DNA from: Mesaphorura yosii
Lineage: Eukaryota; Arthropoda; Collembola; Poduromorpha; Tullbergiidae
Reading direction: 5' to 3'
Length of the DNA stretch: 64,000 bases
Assembly: GCA_009869945.1 (NCBI GenBank)
Contig: WIXG01000043.1
Location: 248,001-312,000, forward strand
Below, piece after piece: positions 36,401 to 51,400 of this stretch. The translations under genes and the position numbers were made by a program. Every line of letters begins with the position of its first letter. Within the stretch, counting starts at the first letter, position 1. The notes under the pieces are model-generated. The model searched no databases. It was given only the letters and a program-made list of their open reading frames with translations, and was not told the DNA's origin.

Positions 36401-39400
36401 GACGAAATATCAATTTTGCAAACATTGGGGCCGTGGCGGCGGCACGCGGTCGCGGCAGCAGCGCTTCTTGGAGGACAGGACAAGGACACAGTTATTAAAT
36501 GCCAATACTAACGTCGGATGATCCAGCAACGCAGCACAAGAACGGACGAACGCACGTACGAGATATAACAAATGGACGTGCACAAGACTTCCACATACCA
36601 TTCAAAATGAAAATTATTGCCAACCGGACACACTCAGCTGGCCAACCCCATGGAAAACAAATACAAACTCCCAAATTCAATTGCGTCCCACATTGAAATT
36701 GGCTGGGTCGAAAAATTATCCCAGTGCCTCATTCATTCATACGGGATCTCCTGCGCATTGTGGCTTGAACGAAGGAGCGTGGAGAAATTCAGACTCCGTG
36801 AGATCATGGCGCAATTCTAACTACGAATCGTAATCAAAATTCGTGACCCAGTAATTTTTACAAGACAAGAGCACAAGGCAGTCGTCAGCGTGTTGATGAA
36901 TGTTTGATATCCCCAGAAATTTCATCATCGCCTCAACTCGCATCGCAATGCGTACTATTTTAATGTTAATTATATTCTTCATTATTTACGTGATGTCAAA
37001 AGTCATTACCTTTGGGCTGGGAACTGCGTAATGGAAAGACAGCAGTGCGGAGAGATGGAACGGAGTTGTGATAAGATTTTGAATATGACTCGGTCTACGC
37101 GGAATGAAACGGAGAAACCAACAATTTTTCTTCTGCGTATTATTATGTAAATAAATTTATGCCGTATGCAAAAGATAATTTATTATTCCATCTCTCTGAT
37201 ATTGTCAAGCAATTTTTCCAGGCACGAACTTGGCTCGCGCACAGAAGGCGCGACTCCGATGCAGAGTGCCGAGTCGATGTACAGTCCGTGCAGGGGCTTG
37301 CATCATTGTAATTCATCAGGGGATCAAATTACGGCCAAATTGCAAAATTCTGACTGGTGAAAGTCACACTTGTGAATTTCACATGCTGCCAATGCCAAGT
37401 CGAATCAAGCAGAGTCAGTGCTCTGCTTTTCTTGTTCATACTTTAAACTCTCTGAACATCACATCTTCATTTCATCAAACGATTGTAAAAAGAGGTTGTG
37501 AGCACGAGCGTGAAGAGAACGCACCGGGCTTCGCGAGTACAGCAAAGTCACACTATAGCTATGGCCCGATCATATTTTCGGTACATGAAAGAATAACAGG
37601 ACAAGCAATGGAAGAATAAAACCTCTTCATAAGTTGCGCAAGGCAGGCAGGCAGATACGAGCGAAAGAGTGAAAAAATAAAATAAGTGAGAGAAAGCAAG
37701 AAAAATATCAAGAATTCAGCTGAAGTTCTTTCACTGCATCGCCAGACGGAGAAAGAACGTCAATCTCTTGGGAAATGAAGAAACTACCTTCTCTATTGCT
37801 CATATACGGATCAAGCAGTAACTAATGTTATATTACTCGTATAATACGGTAAGGTTACCTTACAAATTGTATTATAAGTACTCTTGTCGGGCTTTGTTGC
37901 TGCTGCTACGCGCAGGATGAAAACGGTGTAAGTAAATATTATTACCGCTCTGGCGCGGAGAAAGGAAAAATAAAGAAATGAATTTGAAGGTGACAAGTTA
38001 ATATATGAGGTTCGTGATCTCTGCCTGCGAACTGCGAAGCAACCCAAGCCGCCAAAGCAAAAGCAACGCCGAGATGTAAATGGATTTCGGGTTTCTGGTT
38101 CGGGAAACAAGCTAACGGGTTGGAAAATACAACCAAAACGGAAACAAAAGAAAGTCTTCCGCATTCAAATTCTTGCGCACGCAGCACGCATTCTCAATCG
38201 TCTTGCCTGCTGCACACCGCTGCGGTGTGGTTACGGAGAAAGCTCATTTACATTTGTTTCTATGGCTCACGGGTCAAGAGTCCCGGAACATGATCTTAAG
38301 AGATAAAAGTGCTTGGTAGAAATGACGTAGAAATGCAGGGCAAATGCAAGTTGTTCGAGCATTCATTATGAACGCATGGCGACTGCTGTGGAGTGGAGCA
38401 CGAAGAGATAAGGTGAACTGCGGGAGACGACCAGCCAAATAAATTATGGCTACCTGTTACATAAACATTTTACCTTCTTCTATTTAGAAGCACTAGCATT
38501 CTTCCTTGCTGCAGTGCAATAAACCGTGGCTCGTGGTCCGTGGAAAATGAGAAAACCAACATATTACTCAATTACAAAGTCATTGTAATGCAAAGCGGGT
38601 ACGGCCCGAGTTACCCACACGTCAGACTCATTAATGAGGAAACCATAATAAATGGGTCGTGTTGTGATGCTGCAGCCAAAGAGAAAGTCTTTAAGCCAGC
38701 CAAGGTGAAGGTGCTTTCGTGCAGCAAAGCGCATTGGAATTCCAGAGAAGACGAGAGAGTAGAGGCCAACACTCTCACTCTATCAGAAGAAAAACTTATG
38801 AATCCAAAGCATGTAGGAAGTTAGTTAGAAAAGTCTGTTTTCTTAATCCCTAGTCAAATTACAATTTCCATTACTCTTGATTTACAAGAGCAAGCCAAAG
38901 ACCCGACTTTAGATTTGCCAACTGAACTCAAATGAGTGAGATTTCAGTGGGAAGGTGAAAAACGCGATGCCGTACTGACTACCAATTAGTCAGGTGACTG
39001 TAATTGAGCACAAATTATATTTCAGGACTAATTGGGTGGTTGAACTGATTTGAACTCTTAAAATTCCTTTGAGTGCGAGTGCATAAATGCCGTGAATGAG
39101 TTTAATAAATGAAGCATGCGATTTCTTCATGCGGCTAAAACAAAGCAAAACGGACACGGACATTGAGAGGTCAAATTCTCTGCTCGGACGTGATGGAAAG
39201 ACCAAAGCAGAAGCTGTGCGGCACTCTCTGAGTTTAAGTATGTGACTTGGTTATTAAATACCACACAGGGACAGACTTAAAAGGAAAAGTTAGAATCAAT
39301 ACGGTATTCTTTCCAAGATGTAAGAAAAACTCTGTCTTAATGATTAATGGGAGTTAATGTACTTACGCTTCCCCTTTTTCTTTTGCTGCATCTGTCTTTC

Positions 39401-42400
39401 GTGTCCTCATGCACGTAGTAATGAAATACAATAGAAATATAATACAATAAGATGGAACAGTGACATGACCATGGCACTGGCATTGGATCTGGATGGAGTA
39501 CAGCTGTGCCGGAGTTTTGTAGTGCTTTAGAGCACAGATTCACTGCATTGCATTGGGCAGAGAAAGCAGCCGCCTCTGCAGATTACGTAGTTCTCAGCTA
39601 AGCACAAGACTTCTTAAACATTTGGAATATAATCAAATTAAATCCACTTCATCCACCTCAAAGCACCGCGGACGTCGTGCTCTCCTATCGCTCTTTAGAC
39701 AACAGTCTAGACCCACGACAAGAAGGAAGAAGCACATCAAAAGAATTTTTATGACCCTCGAATTAAATACTATGTATATTTGATGCCGCCAGCGCCGCAA
39801 TTCAACAAAGCAACAAAGATATCAGTTACAATGTACAGAATTAAGCAATAAAACCTGAACCCGGAACTGCGTTCACATTCCCATCAACCTCCGAGATAAA
39901 TCTCGTAAACTCACTTTCAATGCCCAGCCCACGATATAAAGAAATTGTGAAAGTGCCAAGTGCCAAGCGAAGAGTGAAGGGAAGGTAAGTGCAATACCAT
40001 TTAGAATTGGATGCTGATAATTTATATGATAACGACATGGCCGTTCAATGTAATATAATGGCGGCCATCACTGACTCTGCTTCGGACTCTGACTTGCCCA
40101 CGTCAAAGAAAACAAGAGAAGAACATAAAACTTACATTATCTTGACCAGAAGAGGAAGCAGAAGGAGAACAAGAGACGAGTTCCAATGGTTTCAAGATGC
40201 TTCGATCACCACTTCCACTGCCGGTTCGTTTTTTCCCGAATAAGTCGTTCACATCAGTCACTTGTGATCCGCTGGCACTGTAAACATAAACAATCGGGTG
40301 GATGAGCACAATGACATTTTATTGAACCGTCGCAGTCGTGTGAAAGCTGCCATGCAATTAACAGGGCGGCAGCAATTTTGCAACATCGACTCATACACCG
40401 AATTTTTATAGGTGCGACGCTAAAAGTTAATACTTTTATACTGTTATTGTTATGCCTGTACAAGAGTACACAATCCCATAAAAATGTCATTCAAACTCAG
40501 TGAGCCACGTTTTATGTGTTTATCAAGCTCGGCGAGCACGCTATAAAATACAAGCAAAACCTTTCATTTTGCTAAATAATAGTTGCAATAACAAAATATT
40601 TCCTCCTACGCGGCGCGTCACTGCCATCATGAATATATACTTTCATTAGGAGATTTTGACTGCGATTTACTGCAAGCAGCTTTGACCTGAATGACTGCCA
40701 AATGTAAAAAGCACATAAAACTACATCATAAAAGCGAACGCATTTCGCGATTCGCATTTCAAAGTTTACTTTCTCCGTGTCGTGTAAGGTTGTACACACA
40801 TTTAGTAATTAAATACGAATATTTTCACTCAACTGCTTTCGTAGTAGTGCACGCCGTAAGCTTAGGAACGTATCTGCCAAAGCAGAGAACGGTTCGTGCA
40901 GAAGGAAAAGCGATTAGCACTGGTTCAGTAAGCTGAGTTATTTTTCTCACATTAAACATTCAAAAAAACACACGAGATTATTTAATCTTCGTGAATGCGG
41001 CCAGCACGCAAACAACTAATACGAAAATCACGTCCTCCTATTAGTCACGTACTAATAAACTTTCCACGACAATGAGTTTCTAAGCCTCGATTAGATTCTG
41101 GAGTGAGATGTTCGAATTTGCCAACAACATGCGAAAGGCAGTAGGCAGGCAATGTCGAGCTCAGCATCGAGAGACCGCGGTTTATGTAGCCGAAGGAAAT
41201 GGGAATGGTTATGTTCGGAATCTAAATCTCACTCCATGTCACCATAATTTTTATAACGTCTCATTTAGCACCCTGCTCTGGAAAGGAGCCTAAGCCTAAT
41301 CTGCAAATTCCCTTTCCGACAGGCGTGTCTTGAAAATCACTGAAGCAGGCTGTAATAGCATGACAAATTATGAAGTCTGCGAATGAGTTTTTTTAAATTA
41401 CCTATTCGCATGAGCGACGAGAACGAACTCTTGTCGCGAAAGTTATTTTGCATTTAACCGTTAATCGATCGTGATCAAGAAGCAATGAGAATGCGAAAAC
41501 AATGACCCGAGCTCCCGAAGCATCCCGAAGTAAGGTCCCAAATCCAAATCGAATTCAGAATCAAGTGCGATTCGATAACAAACGAGACAAGACTATGACA
41601 CTTAATGCCAAAAGTTACCGACTCCCTCGCGAATACAGATACGAGAAGCGATGATGACAAAGAAAATGAAATAAGCTCAAAAATATAAGAAATGTTTCAC
41701 TTACAATCTGCCGAAGTGAAAATTACAGACAGTCAAGAGACAAACAATGATCCTCCAACAGAATTCTGAGCATCCACCGTGCACACACGATTCACTAACC
41801 GGACAACGACAATGACAAAGCGAGACAAAAGTTCAAATGCGGACCCGTCCTGTCTCGAATAAGAGCAAGAAGTGTCGTTGTGGAAGAGAAAGAAAGAAAG
41901 TGAAAGTGCTTGGAGCCAGCGTTGCATAGCCAAAGAGTGTGTGGCATGAACCAGGAAAAGACTGAGCATACCAAAAGCATGAACAGGCTAGAACCGTGAA
42001 CCAGAGAACGAAGAGTGGCAGGCGAAGACGAGAACGAGAACGGGATGCGCAAAATTCAGGAAAATAAAACAAGTTAAAGTTATAATCGAGAAAGAAAAGG
42101 AATCACATCTCTAGCTTGCCCGTGTAGCCTGTAGCCTGACCGTAATAGAGATCCTTCGTTTATGCTCGACCAAAATAGCGGACCTAGAAGATTGGAATTC
42201 TAGATTTATATAAAAATGAGAACGATATTTCTACATTTGCTTTGATGATTCTATATCAAAATGTGTGTGTGAGGGGAAATCATTAGAGAAAAGTGCTTGG
42301 TGTATGGATGGACGCGGACGTCTCCTGCGGAATATTGGAATCATATCGAGACCTTGGCCCTTGTGGTGTTGGTGTCGGTGTTATCGCCCTTCTTCCCTGT

Positions 42401-45400
42401 CTGTAATGCAGCAAGAGAATCTTGAGAGCGAAAATGAGAGGAGCACAAGGATTTTGAGAAAGTAGAAGCCAGAAATGAAAAGTGCCTGATACTCTGATAC
42501 AAGAAAGAGACAGACACAACGTCGCGTCCAAGCACATTGCCATTCCCCACGTCCGCAGTCTAGTCTACGAACCTCTGAGCGGCGACTCGTCCATTGAATC
42601 TGTATTGATCGCATCGCAAATTCACATTTTACAGAGAAACAAGATTACACCTTAAATGTACACAGGCTACAATGCGAAGGATCAAGCTTGCAGAAGCAAG
42701 CCTCCTAGAATGAAGGGAAAGAGTATTTTAAGCAAAATCGCAAGGGTCAGCTATAATGCATTTATCACATTTTCCTGATACTTTCGTCCTCTCAATCTTC
42801 TCGGCTCAGGGTTTACAACCTCGATGCGGCGGCTTTTCTCTTGCTTATGACACAACACGACTACGGGTCTGCGCCGGTAATGTGTTTCGTATTTTCACAT
42901 TTATCTTGCTGTTATTGAATTCATCATGTGGAGTTTAAAATTTGAACTGTGAAAAGAGACATGGTCAGTGAACTCAAAATGTCTTTAAGTTTGGCGGCTT
43001 TGTACCCGGCTGTCTGGCAGAAAAGTACTCATTTCACTTTATGCTCTAATTCCCTAGAACGACTTCGTCTCAGGAATTTGGAATGTCTAATTAACGTGTT
43101 TGCGTTGCGCAAAAAATTCACATTACTTTGTGTACGTGTGGGTTACCCGTAATTTAGCCTCTCATTTACCTCCTCTGGCCACATGTGGAATGCGGTCTAG
43201 GGTAAATTCTTCAGCTACCGAGTCAGAGCCCAGGAGTGGGTTAATTATGAAATCAAGCCGAGTTTTAATTTGTGGCTTCTTCTTTCGGTTAAGTTCGAGA
43301 AGGGAAACTTGATCAAGCTACTCTAGCTTAACTTAATTAGATGCGGGTAACAGTATGCAAGGCCAGCGAACATTTTGAAAAAAGGCATATATAACTAGCT
43401 TCATGTTTGAGTTCCAATCAATTCTCCGCTTGTCTGTTTTCGAGATGAGAATAAAGACTCCAAAATTCGAATTCAAGCACGGCGGATAAGCGGTTTTGCA
43501 ATATTAATGTAAACGTGTATTTAATATCACCACCGCCCATCTCAACACAGCCAGAGCAGATTAATTTGTAAGCACTAAATTAATGGATTTGTGGAGTGAA
43601 GGTGTCATTCGCACAGTTCAGTGTACAAATTCCCACGATAAAATGGATTCAAAGACAAGATTTCAGACAATCTCTCACTCTCGCACTTTCTGAATCGTTA
43701 CTAGAAACCTTCACCATTCCACTTCAGAATGGAAAAATCTGCGATCAATTTATCAACTGGAACCGGACAGCATAAAATGAACATCGCGGAAATGGAGTTC
43801 AGTCGCTATGGTCGTGCTCGCGATTGAGGATCTGTGCGAACCTTTCTCATACTCTTAAAATTCTCAACTCCATTATTTTGTGTCAGGTTCAATTTGTTTG
43901 CTTTTCCCATTTTACAGCTTCCGATTTAAATCAAGGAAGTGTACGTCTTTGGTTTCTCGATTGCTTCTGGCTGCCGAAAACAAATACCAAGAACGAAAGT
44001 TCCCGTCCACTCTGACTGGATGGAAGACCACCATTTTCAGGAACAGAGCACCACCATCGTACAAAGTTGCATTATTTATCGTTGGCGCTGGGCCGAACGA
44101 GGTATCGGCATTCGACAGTAACCGCGAATTAATCCTACTTGAACTTACTCCAGCACATTTTTCCTATTTCACTTGGCGAAATCAGCGCCATCATCTTTGT
44201 TCAGAAATTCAATTCGTTCGTCTTTATAAGCCGACAATAACGGTTGATAAGAATGAAATATTTACTTCTCGGGTCATATGCAAAATAAAATATTGTTTTC
44301 TATTCATTCTTATCGTAGCACATTTTGAGCCATTTCCTCCATTGTAATCCGCCTTCAATTTCAGGATTCTGAAGCCCTAATTTCAACACAAGTCCATTCG
44401 TCCAACTCATACTGCCGCCGACGACATCCGTGTCACTTCAAATCCTTATTTACTGCGTACAAATAATTTTGTTCGTCTCGCCTTTCTGCCGTTGTGCTGT
44501 GTTCAGGAATCCCAGTTCAATTTCCATACACAATGCCAGCAAATCCATATGCCCACATTATTCTGGTTCAGTCAATACTGTCAAGCAATACTTTACCGCT
44601 GTCGTGAATTTGAACAACATGCCAATAAGATTATGCATTTTGAATACGTACGAACATTCTTTATGCAAAACACATGGCAGAATTCACATGAGGGCTGCGG
44701 TAGCATTATAATAAAAGTAATAAGATTTCTCGAAATCATTTCGCCAGTGGATTTTTCCATTGTCGGGTTCTTTGCTGCAAATAAGAACAGAATGGAATTT
44801 GAATACTGTCACTTCGTTCGGTTATTACTGCACCGAGATGTTAATGCAAATGGAAAATGCAAGTTTCAATCTTGTGGCACGTCAATAGTCAATATGCTTC
44901 AATATTCATACTCATGTCCTGCATCGTGCTTGCGGGCTGCGGATTCTCCATCCAGAGATTTGTGTTAGAATGCAAATTCAGAATTCTAAAGTACGAATCT
45001 GTACAAACTCCTGTTGGAAGGAAACGCAGGAGAACTTCAGACTACTTGCTACTGGATGACAAAACTTTCTTCCAATCCACAAGCAGCATTATATTTACAT
45101 CTGATTTTATTACGATTCCAATTCAATCAGAATGAGAATGTTCAGTCATGCAATGAAATCTATTTCCAAATGTTTTACGCACGCGCCCATTTCATGAATG
45201 TGGAAAGCCTCGTCTCTTCTTCCGTCGTGCTTCGTCCTAGACCCGAGAGATACTCGCGTCGACTTGGTTGGAATTGTCAACTCTGCCCGATGTCAATAAT
45301 ATGACAAATGATATTTTTGATCTAGCTTCTTCTGTGCTTATATATGGTTCAATTTGCCGAATGTAGAATGCTGGTGACGGGAGAAAGTGCTTTTTCATTT

Positions 45401-48400
45401 ACTTCTACCAGAATGAGTACACACAAGCCAAGGCGGAAGGTTAACTTTGTCATGTCAATACTGCGAAGGCAAGAAGACGAGCAGGCGGAAACTAAAGCCA
45501 TGCCGGAAGTCAGCCTGTCTTCCTTCGCTTCCACTTTTCCACTGCTCTGTCAATTCCTCGTAGCATCTTGCTCGCTTACTGCTGCCGCTTCAACCCGCAA
45601 CCTCGCATTCAATTTAAGAACTAGACAACCGGACATAATTTCAGCCTTCACTTCTATTCAACTCAAATATGACGAGTTGAGTCTCTAATTTTCCACATTT
45701 TTACCACAGAATCCGACAGCAAGCTGCTCGCTCCTCAAATTCAGCAGAAATTATTGGAAGAGTGTGCAAGAATGTCAAGTAGTAATCCTTTGCCATTAGT
45801 GTCAAAGCAATTTTGATAATTTTGATGCATATTTCGGGGGAAGGCTGGAGCTTGAGGCTTGCTGTGTGTCATGTATAATTTATTTAATTAAAGTTAAACA
45901 GAGCGGAAGTGGAAAATTGAACCTTTGTTCTTGCTCGGTTCCATAATTGTAACGGCGGAGTTACACAACCGTATAATTATAGCATAAGAGGAATGTATGT
46001 CTACAAACTAGAACTTCTTCAACTTCATGCAGATGGTCGTCAAGAAATATTAAATTCCACATAAAACCCTTCTTGACAATTCATTGCCCTCACTTCAACT
46101 AGTTCTAGTTCTCGCGTAGCTGTGTGTTCCAACGTCAAACAATGAAAAATGGAAAAATGAACATAAAAAAGTCAAATTGCCACCACCAGTATATTTTTTC
46201 TAGCGCAATGTTTGCCAATGTCATTTTCTCATTTCATCAAAACCCAAGTCAAAAAGTCAGTTCGTCTGCGCTACGTCTTGGAAGAGTCAAAACCGTCAAG
46301 ACCACGGTTCTTACGCCAGCGGAGCCAGCCAGCCACAGCCAAGCCCAGCGTTTTATTTCAATATAACGACCTGTTTGTACTGGAAATAAAAATAACATGA
46401 CTTTCACGCGTCTTGAATGTCTGCTGTCGACCCTTCCTCGTATTTTTCGATGACATTCTAAACCCCATTACGCATTTCCAACTGCAATGCAACCTGCGTT
46501 GCGTTACGACATTACGAGTTTAGGTGTTTCTCATATGTGATAGAGAAAAGGAACGGTAAAGACAATCTGGAGTCAAAAGGAAGTCACAGTCCCAAGAAAA
46601 AGTAGATTCAAATATCTTACAATCAGAGGAATACAGGAGAAAGTCACGCGTGGCGCAACTGTGCCATCGCCACGCTTCTCTGGAGTCTACTTTTTCCATA
46701 TAATATCTAAACGCATGTGAGTGTCGTCAGGCAAAGAAAACGAGGTAACAAATGGTCGCATGATGTTTCCATTCGTTTGAATGACAACTTGAATCCAATA
46801 TCAGACAGCCTGAGAAACTGAGAGTGAGTCAGATGATACTGATGATGCTACACAATAATACTAAATACCAATTGCAGTACAACAAGAAAAGAAGTAAAGA
46901 ACTGATAAACTTAGAACACAAGACAAGAGTTTCCTATCCTTATTTCAAGCTGAGACCAGCAGTGACTCTGGACCTCGGTTACAAATCGGACGTCACGATT
47001 CACTGTCTCCAAATTAATATGCACCACAGCCGAACGGCCACATATGCGTTATTACATGGTCAGGCTAAAGTGCGACAGCTAAAGCATCCCAGAATTATAC
47101 TTGTGTAGGAACCGCATGTAGTGAAAAATACTACATTAAAAGTAATGCCTAAAAGAGCACATCCTTTTCGCAAAATAGTTCGATTGTTACAGAGGGTGAT
47201 GATAAGATTATGGTAACAGTTTTGCTTATGTTATTGCTGGCGAATTATACGACAATGGATTGTCTTTGTGTTCTCGATGTGTTCCCCTTGACTTCAATAG
47301 CTCTGAGTCATCTTTTCCAAGCATCGAACACTTTAAGGCACATTTCAGGTGTAACAGAGTTCCACTCATCATTTAAAGCTTTCCAAATACCACCGATCGT
47401 AGATGCACGCTTGGCTAAGATTTCTGTTTGGAAAGCAGAATAATTGTGTTCTCCACTGATGGACCAATTTTTGGTGCCATCTTTAATCCGAAAACTGAAA
47501 CCGATATAATTACTATATATACAGGTAGGCACAGTAAACAATCTATGAAAGTTTCGTGAGAATCTGCCACTGCCATTCATCAATGGCAGCGGGAGGGAGT
47601 TGAAAGTCGTTGGCTCTAGGATTCAAAATGTAGGAAGTCCAAGAGTTTGGTCCCAAGTGTGTACAGAAGGACAAGTGGTGCACACTTGACATGCTTGGGG
47701 TCTCTCAAACTCCTGTGTCAGTTGATCACAGGGCACCGTGCGTTAAACAGACACCTGTGGGTCATATGAAAAACCGAGTCTCCGGAATGCAAGTTCTGCG
47801 ATCACTACGTTTGCGAATGCAGACGCTGGGCTGATCTACGTTTTAACTGCTACGTGCTTCCTGAAGATTTTGATCCCCTGCTCTCAAGTCTGCTGGAATT
47901 CATCCTCAGCACTGAACGGTTTTCTGACCGGAGGGCGGGTGATTCGTCACAGTGAAGCGAACTTGTGTATGGGGAGTCCGCAATGGGCCCATTCGTGGCC
48001 TTAGCGGCAGACAGCGGCGCGACCTCCGTTCGCGTTCGCCATGGCCTTCCCATGAAATACATACATGCATACATCCTTATTTCAAGAACCGAAGCAAATT
48101 GAAACTTTCTCTTGCCTTGTTTCCAAATATTGCCCTTCCCATGAAATTCGAGCTTGGATGCTACGCGCACGCAATTCACAACATCGTAGAAAGCACAGTG
48201 GCAGTGGCATAATATATTTATGTGCAAGGAAATTGAATGTTTACTGCTGAACTGAAACAAGGAACACTAATACGAATGTATTTGGATGGCTTCAAAGCAA
48301 AGAGTCAAAGCATTGTCTCCATTTGCCGTTTGCTTCAATTTAAATTCAATATTCATGATCAGGACAAAAAGACCTCAAAAGGATCAATCGGTATTATCTG

Positions 48401-51400
48401 ACCACAAAACTTCTGCAAACTGAATCGTTCATTCTAATCTGAGTTTGTCTTGCACACAATTTGAAGATGAAAGTTCAACTAGTTCAACATCAATGGAAGA
48501 CTTGTCCATTATCGTAAAATTGCAGCAATTGTAGTAGGACAGCACTAATGCCCATTACTAAATTATTCGCAGGTCCCAACGTCCTTTCTTGATATAGGGA
48601 TCGGGTGATCGTGACATGCTGTTTATTTTGGAGAAAATCTGCCTTCGGTAATTCCACATTGGAACCAGGCGGTTTGGTATAGCAACTTTGCGCGGAGAAT
48701 GGAGAACAAATCACAATTTAACAATGACTCCATTTTACATTGAAGTACAAAAGAATGTACATCGTAAATTCAGCAAATTGTGTTAACTTCTTCAAACTGC
48801 CGTGACTATCGCAAATACCAAGGGAAAAAGCAAATGTCGGCCATGAAAACGAAGCCTCAGTCGTACACTGTGCCGAGCAGTTCAATGGAATCACAAGGCG
48901 GTAGAGATAAAATTCTCCGTCTAATGTCCGGAGAAAGTAATCTTTCTTTTGAAAACTATTTTGACACAAAGACACAGAAATGAGGTGAGCCACATTCAGG
49001 ATAAAGGAGAGATTTTCCCACTCAAACGATCAAACGAATATTATCACAAAAATACAGAAGCCAAAGTTTTGCGATTTAATAAGCTGCGTCTACCAAAATC
49101 TAAAACAGATTTGCACTCTGTCACAGTGCGTTTATATAGAATGAATATGCGGGTTTTCATAGGAATGTTCGATACAAGCGTATATTATGTTTAATTTTAC
49201 TTTGCACTTTATGCAAACATTTCATCACAGGGGATCTCAAATAAATCTCATCGGACTCGTCTTTCAAGGTTTTAATACAAACACTGCAGTAAATAACCAA
49301 AAAAAGGATAATGAAAACAAGAAACAATGCAGTATGTGGCCTTCTGCGTAAACTCTTTCCATTGAAGACGAGCTTAATTCCCAAAATTATGACATTCATG
49401 ACAGTCATTCATCCGGTTAATTCTGCCCGCAATGTCCAAAATGACAATTTTGCATTCCGAGCCTCAAATAAAGTTACAAAATAAATGCTAAGTCGAAGCC
49501 CGGTTTCACAGACTTACAGAGACATAATCGTCGTCCTCTGGCAGAATAAATGAGAAGTCTTACAGAGTAAAGACCGTTAGACACACTCAATTTAAAATGG
49601 AAAAGTAAAAAAGAAAGTTTCGTCATTGCTTTCTCCGCGGCCTTTCTGCATTATGATATTTTCCTACAAGTAGGAAGCCGTGCAAGTGCTCAAGTGTCTA
49701 CTTGTCTTTTGCTCGCCTCGAGAAAATGAGACGCTTAAAACTCAGCAATTGCCAATGATTTCACCGCCTATTCTCCTCTCTTTCTCTAAATGTAGCTTTC
49801 ACCAGGCTAGAACAACAGTAGCAAATTCGCTAGAGTCCTTTTTCGCTTATTTCATGATGGACCTGTGAAGAAAAGTTCTATTTTCTTACTTGGACTACAA
49901 ACGTTGCAAGTTATTTCTGGAATGAGACGAATAATGTCAACCTCAAACACGGAGATGAACGAGAATGATGTTGCTCCTTCTTCCTCTTAGCCCTTTTAAT
50001 ATCTACAAAAACGCAATTTAGACGCCCGATTCTCCTAAACGGACAGAGAATGTAACACTTTCACTCCTTCCAATTTATTACAGCGAGCTCACACAATGAA
50101 ATTGAATTCGCGTCTTTCGTGGTGAAAGAAATGAAAAATTTTTATCATAAAGATAAAGAATTGTGCTCATCTCATCAACATAACAGAACGAAGAAGAGAA
50201 TTCAGAATGCCGGAATGTACACATACTTCTCGTGTAGAACGTGAGGGGCTCGCAACTCCACTATAAACGAAAGGTGGCTACACCTCTGGATGGCCTGGCT
50301 TGCTGGTGAAAGATTCATTAGGCTCTCTTGTTTACCTCTCTTGGCGCTGTAGTAGAGTTCCACTAACTTTATTATTTGCATATTCTGTAATCAAATGAGT
50401 AAACACACACTTCAAAAACTTTGCTTTTGTGACTCAACTCATGTATAGTAGTCGTTCTTGACTCTGAGCCACTTGTCAAACTTGGCATGCCAGCTTGAGA
50501 AGTTTGGATGCAGGATGAACTCTTGACTCTGAATCTCTGCTTCGTCAAACTGACACAGGACAGGCACAAAACTTTAGTAATCACGTTATAATTGCACAAT
50601 AGACAATCTTGTGCAAATAAAAGGATATGAAAAGTCGACAAATGTCAACACAGCATGTTATGGCTAAAATTTACATTGTGATTCATGTGTACGCATTTGC
50701 GAGGGCGAGACTTCTCCGTCCCTTTGTTGCTGTCATTTGAACAACGGTATTATATATACGATCTGAGATTATGACCGATTCTCCCACCTCTTCCACTTCG
50801 TCTTTCTTCAGTTCTGCAATTTACTTCAGCATGAATAAGCCACTTTATGTGCAGAAGTTTCAGTTTAACGTCTTCATTAAGCAGAGCACGAGCAATGGCA
50901 AACTTGGCAGTAAAACCCAATAACAGTGTGAACCAAAAATTACTACAGCTAAAAATGAAAGCATAATATAGCGGTTGACAACTTAGAACCGGGACTGGAG
51001 ACAGGAAGGTAGAGCACAACATCTTGAAATCACAACGTTATCGTGACTTGTTGGGCTACGTGTATGAATTATATTCCCTGGTTTCCACTTCATGCAACAT
51101 TATATTACAAAATGTTTAACTGCGTCCGCGTTTATGCAGGTAATAAATTTAAACCCAGCAAAAAGCAGGGAATGCTGCTCATTTGTCCAGGTCATTTCCG
51201 TGTTAAATTGAGTTTCAAGTTACCATCACTCAGTCGATTCATATCTGGCTTTGAATTTGGAAAAACGATCAATCCATCATGTTCAAGTTACCAACTGGAG
51301 TTTTCGCTTTTCTTTGGTTGCTGCCATACTGCTGTTGAGGCTTTGACAGCATATGCACATTTCTCGGGGGGAAAGCAAAAGCACAACACAGGTTTGACAA

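Larger units (their letters stand above)
33666..50410 (-). other. 16.7-kb EHBP1 intron
   Basis: No EHBP1 exon or nested gene was found here. The only recognisable content is two decayed transposon fragments at about 47250-47470 and 47680-47880. The open frames elsewhere are short and unconvincing. Alternative EHBP1 exons could be hidden in it, since exon 50411-50549 is itself isolated. Confidence 0.6.

Noticed and set aside
43880-44347. A 155-codon plus-strand frame in the large EHBP1 intron
   Set aside because: Looks like translated non-coding sequence, with no family resemblance and no splice or promoter context.
47850-48260. A 136-codon minus-strand frame next to the transposon remnants
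   Set aside because: It does not match reverse transcriptase or transposase and partly overlaps the retroelement remnant on the other strand.
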